DNA of 64,000 nt from Chlamydiota bacterium (GTDB lineage: Bacteria; Auribacterota; Tritonobacteria; UBA1439): contig JAAYCL010000042.1 of assembly GCA_012729785.1 (NCBI GenBank), positions 1 through 64,000 on the forward strand, read 5' to 3'. Below the pieces are notes generated by a model. That model did no database searches. It had not been told where the DNA came from and was given only the letters and a program-made list of their open reading frames with translations. The position numbers and the translations under genes were made by a program. This document shows positions 63,248-64,000 of this stretch, in pieces (the stretch's first letter is position 1; every line of letters begins with the position of its first letter).

Positions 63248-64000
63248 ATGAGCAGGAGAACCCTGGTGGCGGTGGTGGCCGCGGCGCACCTGTGCGTGCT
63301 CGTCGTGCTGGCGCTGAGCGGCGGCTGCGCCTTCGACAGGAAGGAGCCGAAGCTGATGGCGGCGGGGCCCGTGCAGGAGATCCGCGCGCCGGAGGGTGAG
63401 CCGGAGTCCATCCTCGAACCGAAGGGGATGGCGGAGGAGTTGGACCTGCTGGTGTCGCGCGAACCGGAGCTGATCCCGGCCGTGCGGGAAGAGGCCGTGG
63501 AGCCGGAAGCGGCCGCGGCGGCGACCGCCGCCCCCCCGACCCCGCTGCCGTTCGTCGAGGCGCCGCCCGCGGCGGAGAAGGCGGAAGCGCCCGGTAAAGA
63601 AACGATCGCCGAGGCGCCCGCCGGGACGACGCACAAGGTCGCGCCCGGCGAGAGCCTCTGGAAGATCGCGCGCAGGTACGGGCTCACCGTCGCCGAGCTC
63701 GCCTCGCACAACAACCTCCCCCCCGACGCGCGGCTGAAGGCCGGCCGGCTGCTCTCCGTGCCGGCGCCGTCGGCGGGCGCGGCGGCGCCCGCGGCCGCCG
63801 CGGCGCCCGCGGCCGCCGCGGTGACCGAGACCGCCCGGCCGGCCGTCGTCGCGGAGCCCGCGAGGGGGCCGGTCATCCGGCGGCCCGCCCCACGCCCCGC
63901 GGCGCGGGCCGTCGCCCCGGCGGCGCCGCGCCCCGGCGCGGCGGCGGTCACGCGGCATCTGGTGAAGAAGGGGGAGACCCTCTCGTCGATCGCCAGGATG
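63248..64000 (+). CDS. LysM-domain lipoprotein (NlpD/peptidoglycan-binding type), cut by the window end
   Basis: At least 251 residues, 3' end missing. ATG 63248 has an AAAGGAGG ribosome site. The signal ends in the lipobox LSGGC (VLVVLALSGGCAFDR). A Pro/Glu-rich linker is followed by a LysM domain (HKVAPGESLWKIARRYGL, LASHNNLPPDARLKAG). An Ala/Pro-rich spacer leads into the start of a second LysM (HLVKKGETLSSIARM). A LysM/NlpD-type gene between murD and ftsW is also seen in Chlamydiae. Whether a peptidase domain follows is unknown. Confidence 0.88.
   Translation, partial: MSRRTLVAVVAAAHLCVLVVLALSGGCAFDRKEPKLMAAGPVQEIRAPEGEPESILEPKGMAEELDLLVSREPELIPAVREEAVEPEAAAAATAAPPTPLPFVEAPPAAEKAEAPGKETIAEAPAGTTHKVAPGESLWKIARRYGLTVAELASHNNLPPDARLKAGRLLSVPAPSAGAAAPAAAAAPAAAAVTETARPAVVAEPARGPVIRRPAPRPAARAVAPAAPRPGAAAVTRHLVKKGETLSSIARM

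Noticed and set aside
60284-63958. Open frame of 1224 codons on the minus strand opposite murF, mraY and murD
   Set aside because: Those three genes on the plus strand have all their catalytic motifs. The antisense frame has only low-complexity Arg/Asp/Glu-rich sequence.
1-64000. tRNA, rRNA, riboswitch or CRISPR array
   Set aside because: No cloverleaf with a GGTTC-type arm, rRNA segment or regularly spaced repeat array was found in the intergenic stretches. The only tandem repeats are the short ones listed.

Overview
This window comes from a very GC-rich (about 70%) Gram-negative-type bacterial chromosome. It carries almost only bacterial housekeeping genes, with no rRNA, tRNA, CRISPR array or complete transposase. 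Several traits suggest an uncultivated lineage near the PVC superphylum or Omnitrophota-like phyla, but no rRNA or marker phylogeny is available here, so this is tentative. The traits are a V/A-type ATPase in the Thermus/archaeal gene order, a division/cell-wall (dcw) cluster with a LysM lipoprotein straight after murD (as in Chlamydiae), a meso-DAP-type MurE, and a ferredoxin-fused EtfA.

Layout. 1-1.5 kb: possible edge of an insertion sequence and two tandem paralogous exported proteins (minus strand). 1.7-10.6 kb: nine-gene V/A-ATPase operon (H-I-K-E-C-F-A-B-D) whose proteolipid keeps the residues that bind Na+ in the Enterococcus enzyme. 10.6-14.4 kb: an accessory-looking island (fic, a decayed gene, recQ) bracketed by two copies of a 107-bp palindromic element; the second copy encodes the last four RecQ codons and the stop. 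14.4-18.3 kb: rpmB, recG, rsmD, coaD. 18.4-24.4 kb: yceD-rpmF-plsX-fabH-fabD-fabG-acpP-fabF. 24.5-27.8 kb: acyl-CoA dehydrogenase with EtfB and ferredoxin-EtfA, a likely electron-bifurcating set. 27.8-31.5 kb: smc. 31.5-34.1 kb: a second acyl-carrier module (FabZ-like, FabG-like, long ACP, AcpS, and a hotdog protein whose catalytic His is Gln). 34.1-37.2 kb (minus): DnaQ-type exonuclease with an unfamiliar N-terminus, ComEA-like protein, pyrimidine-nucleoside phosphorylase. 37.4-40.1 kb: GlcD/GlcF-like oxidase pair. 40.4-52.9 kb: a zinc-ribbon + ComEC-like + HhH fusion, TPR protein, DUF116, GNAT, DUF2344, RNase G, RMD1-type membrane protein, exported papain-like protease, Lrp-ligand domain protein, lipoprotein, MazG-type protein. 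53.1-64 kb: the dcw cluster (mraZ, small ORF, rsmH, a CheY-like receiver, ftsL, ftsI, murE, murF, mraY, murD, LysM lipoprotein cut by the window end).

How they fit. The ATPase couples ATP to an ion gradient, plausibly Na+. The two fab clusters make acyl chains, with plsX leading to phospholipid. The ACAD/Etf set may couple enoyl reduction to ferredoxin reduction. The dcw cluster builds meso-DAP peptidoglycan and drives division. Readable promoters have a -35 of TTGC or TTGA type, 16-18 bp spacing and a TANNNT-like -10 often preceded by TGN. Several place the start codon so close to the -10 that the mRNA may be leaderless.
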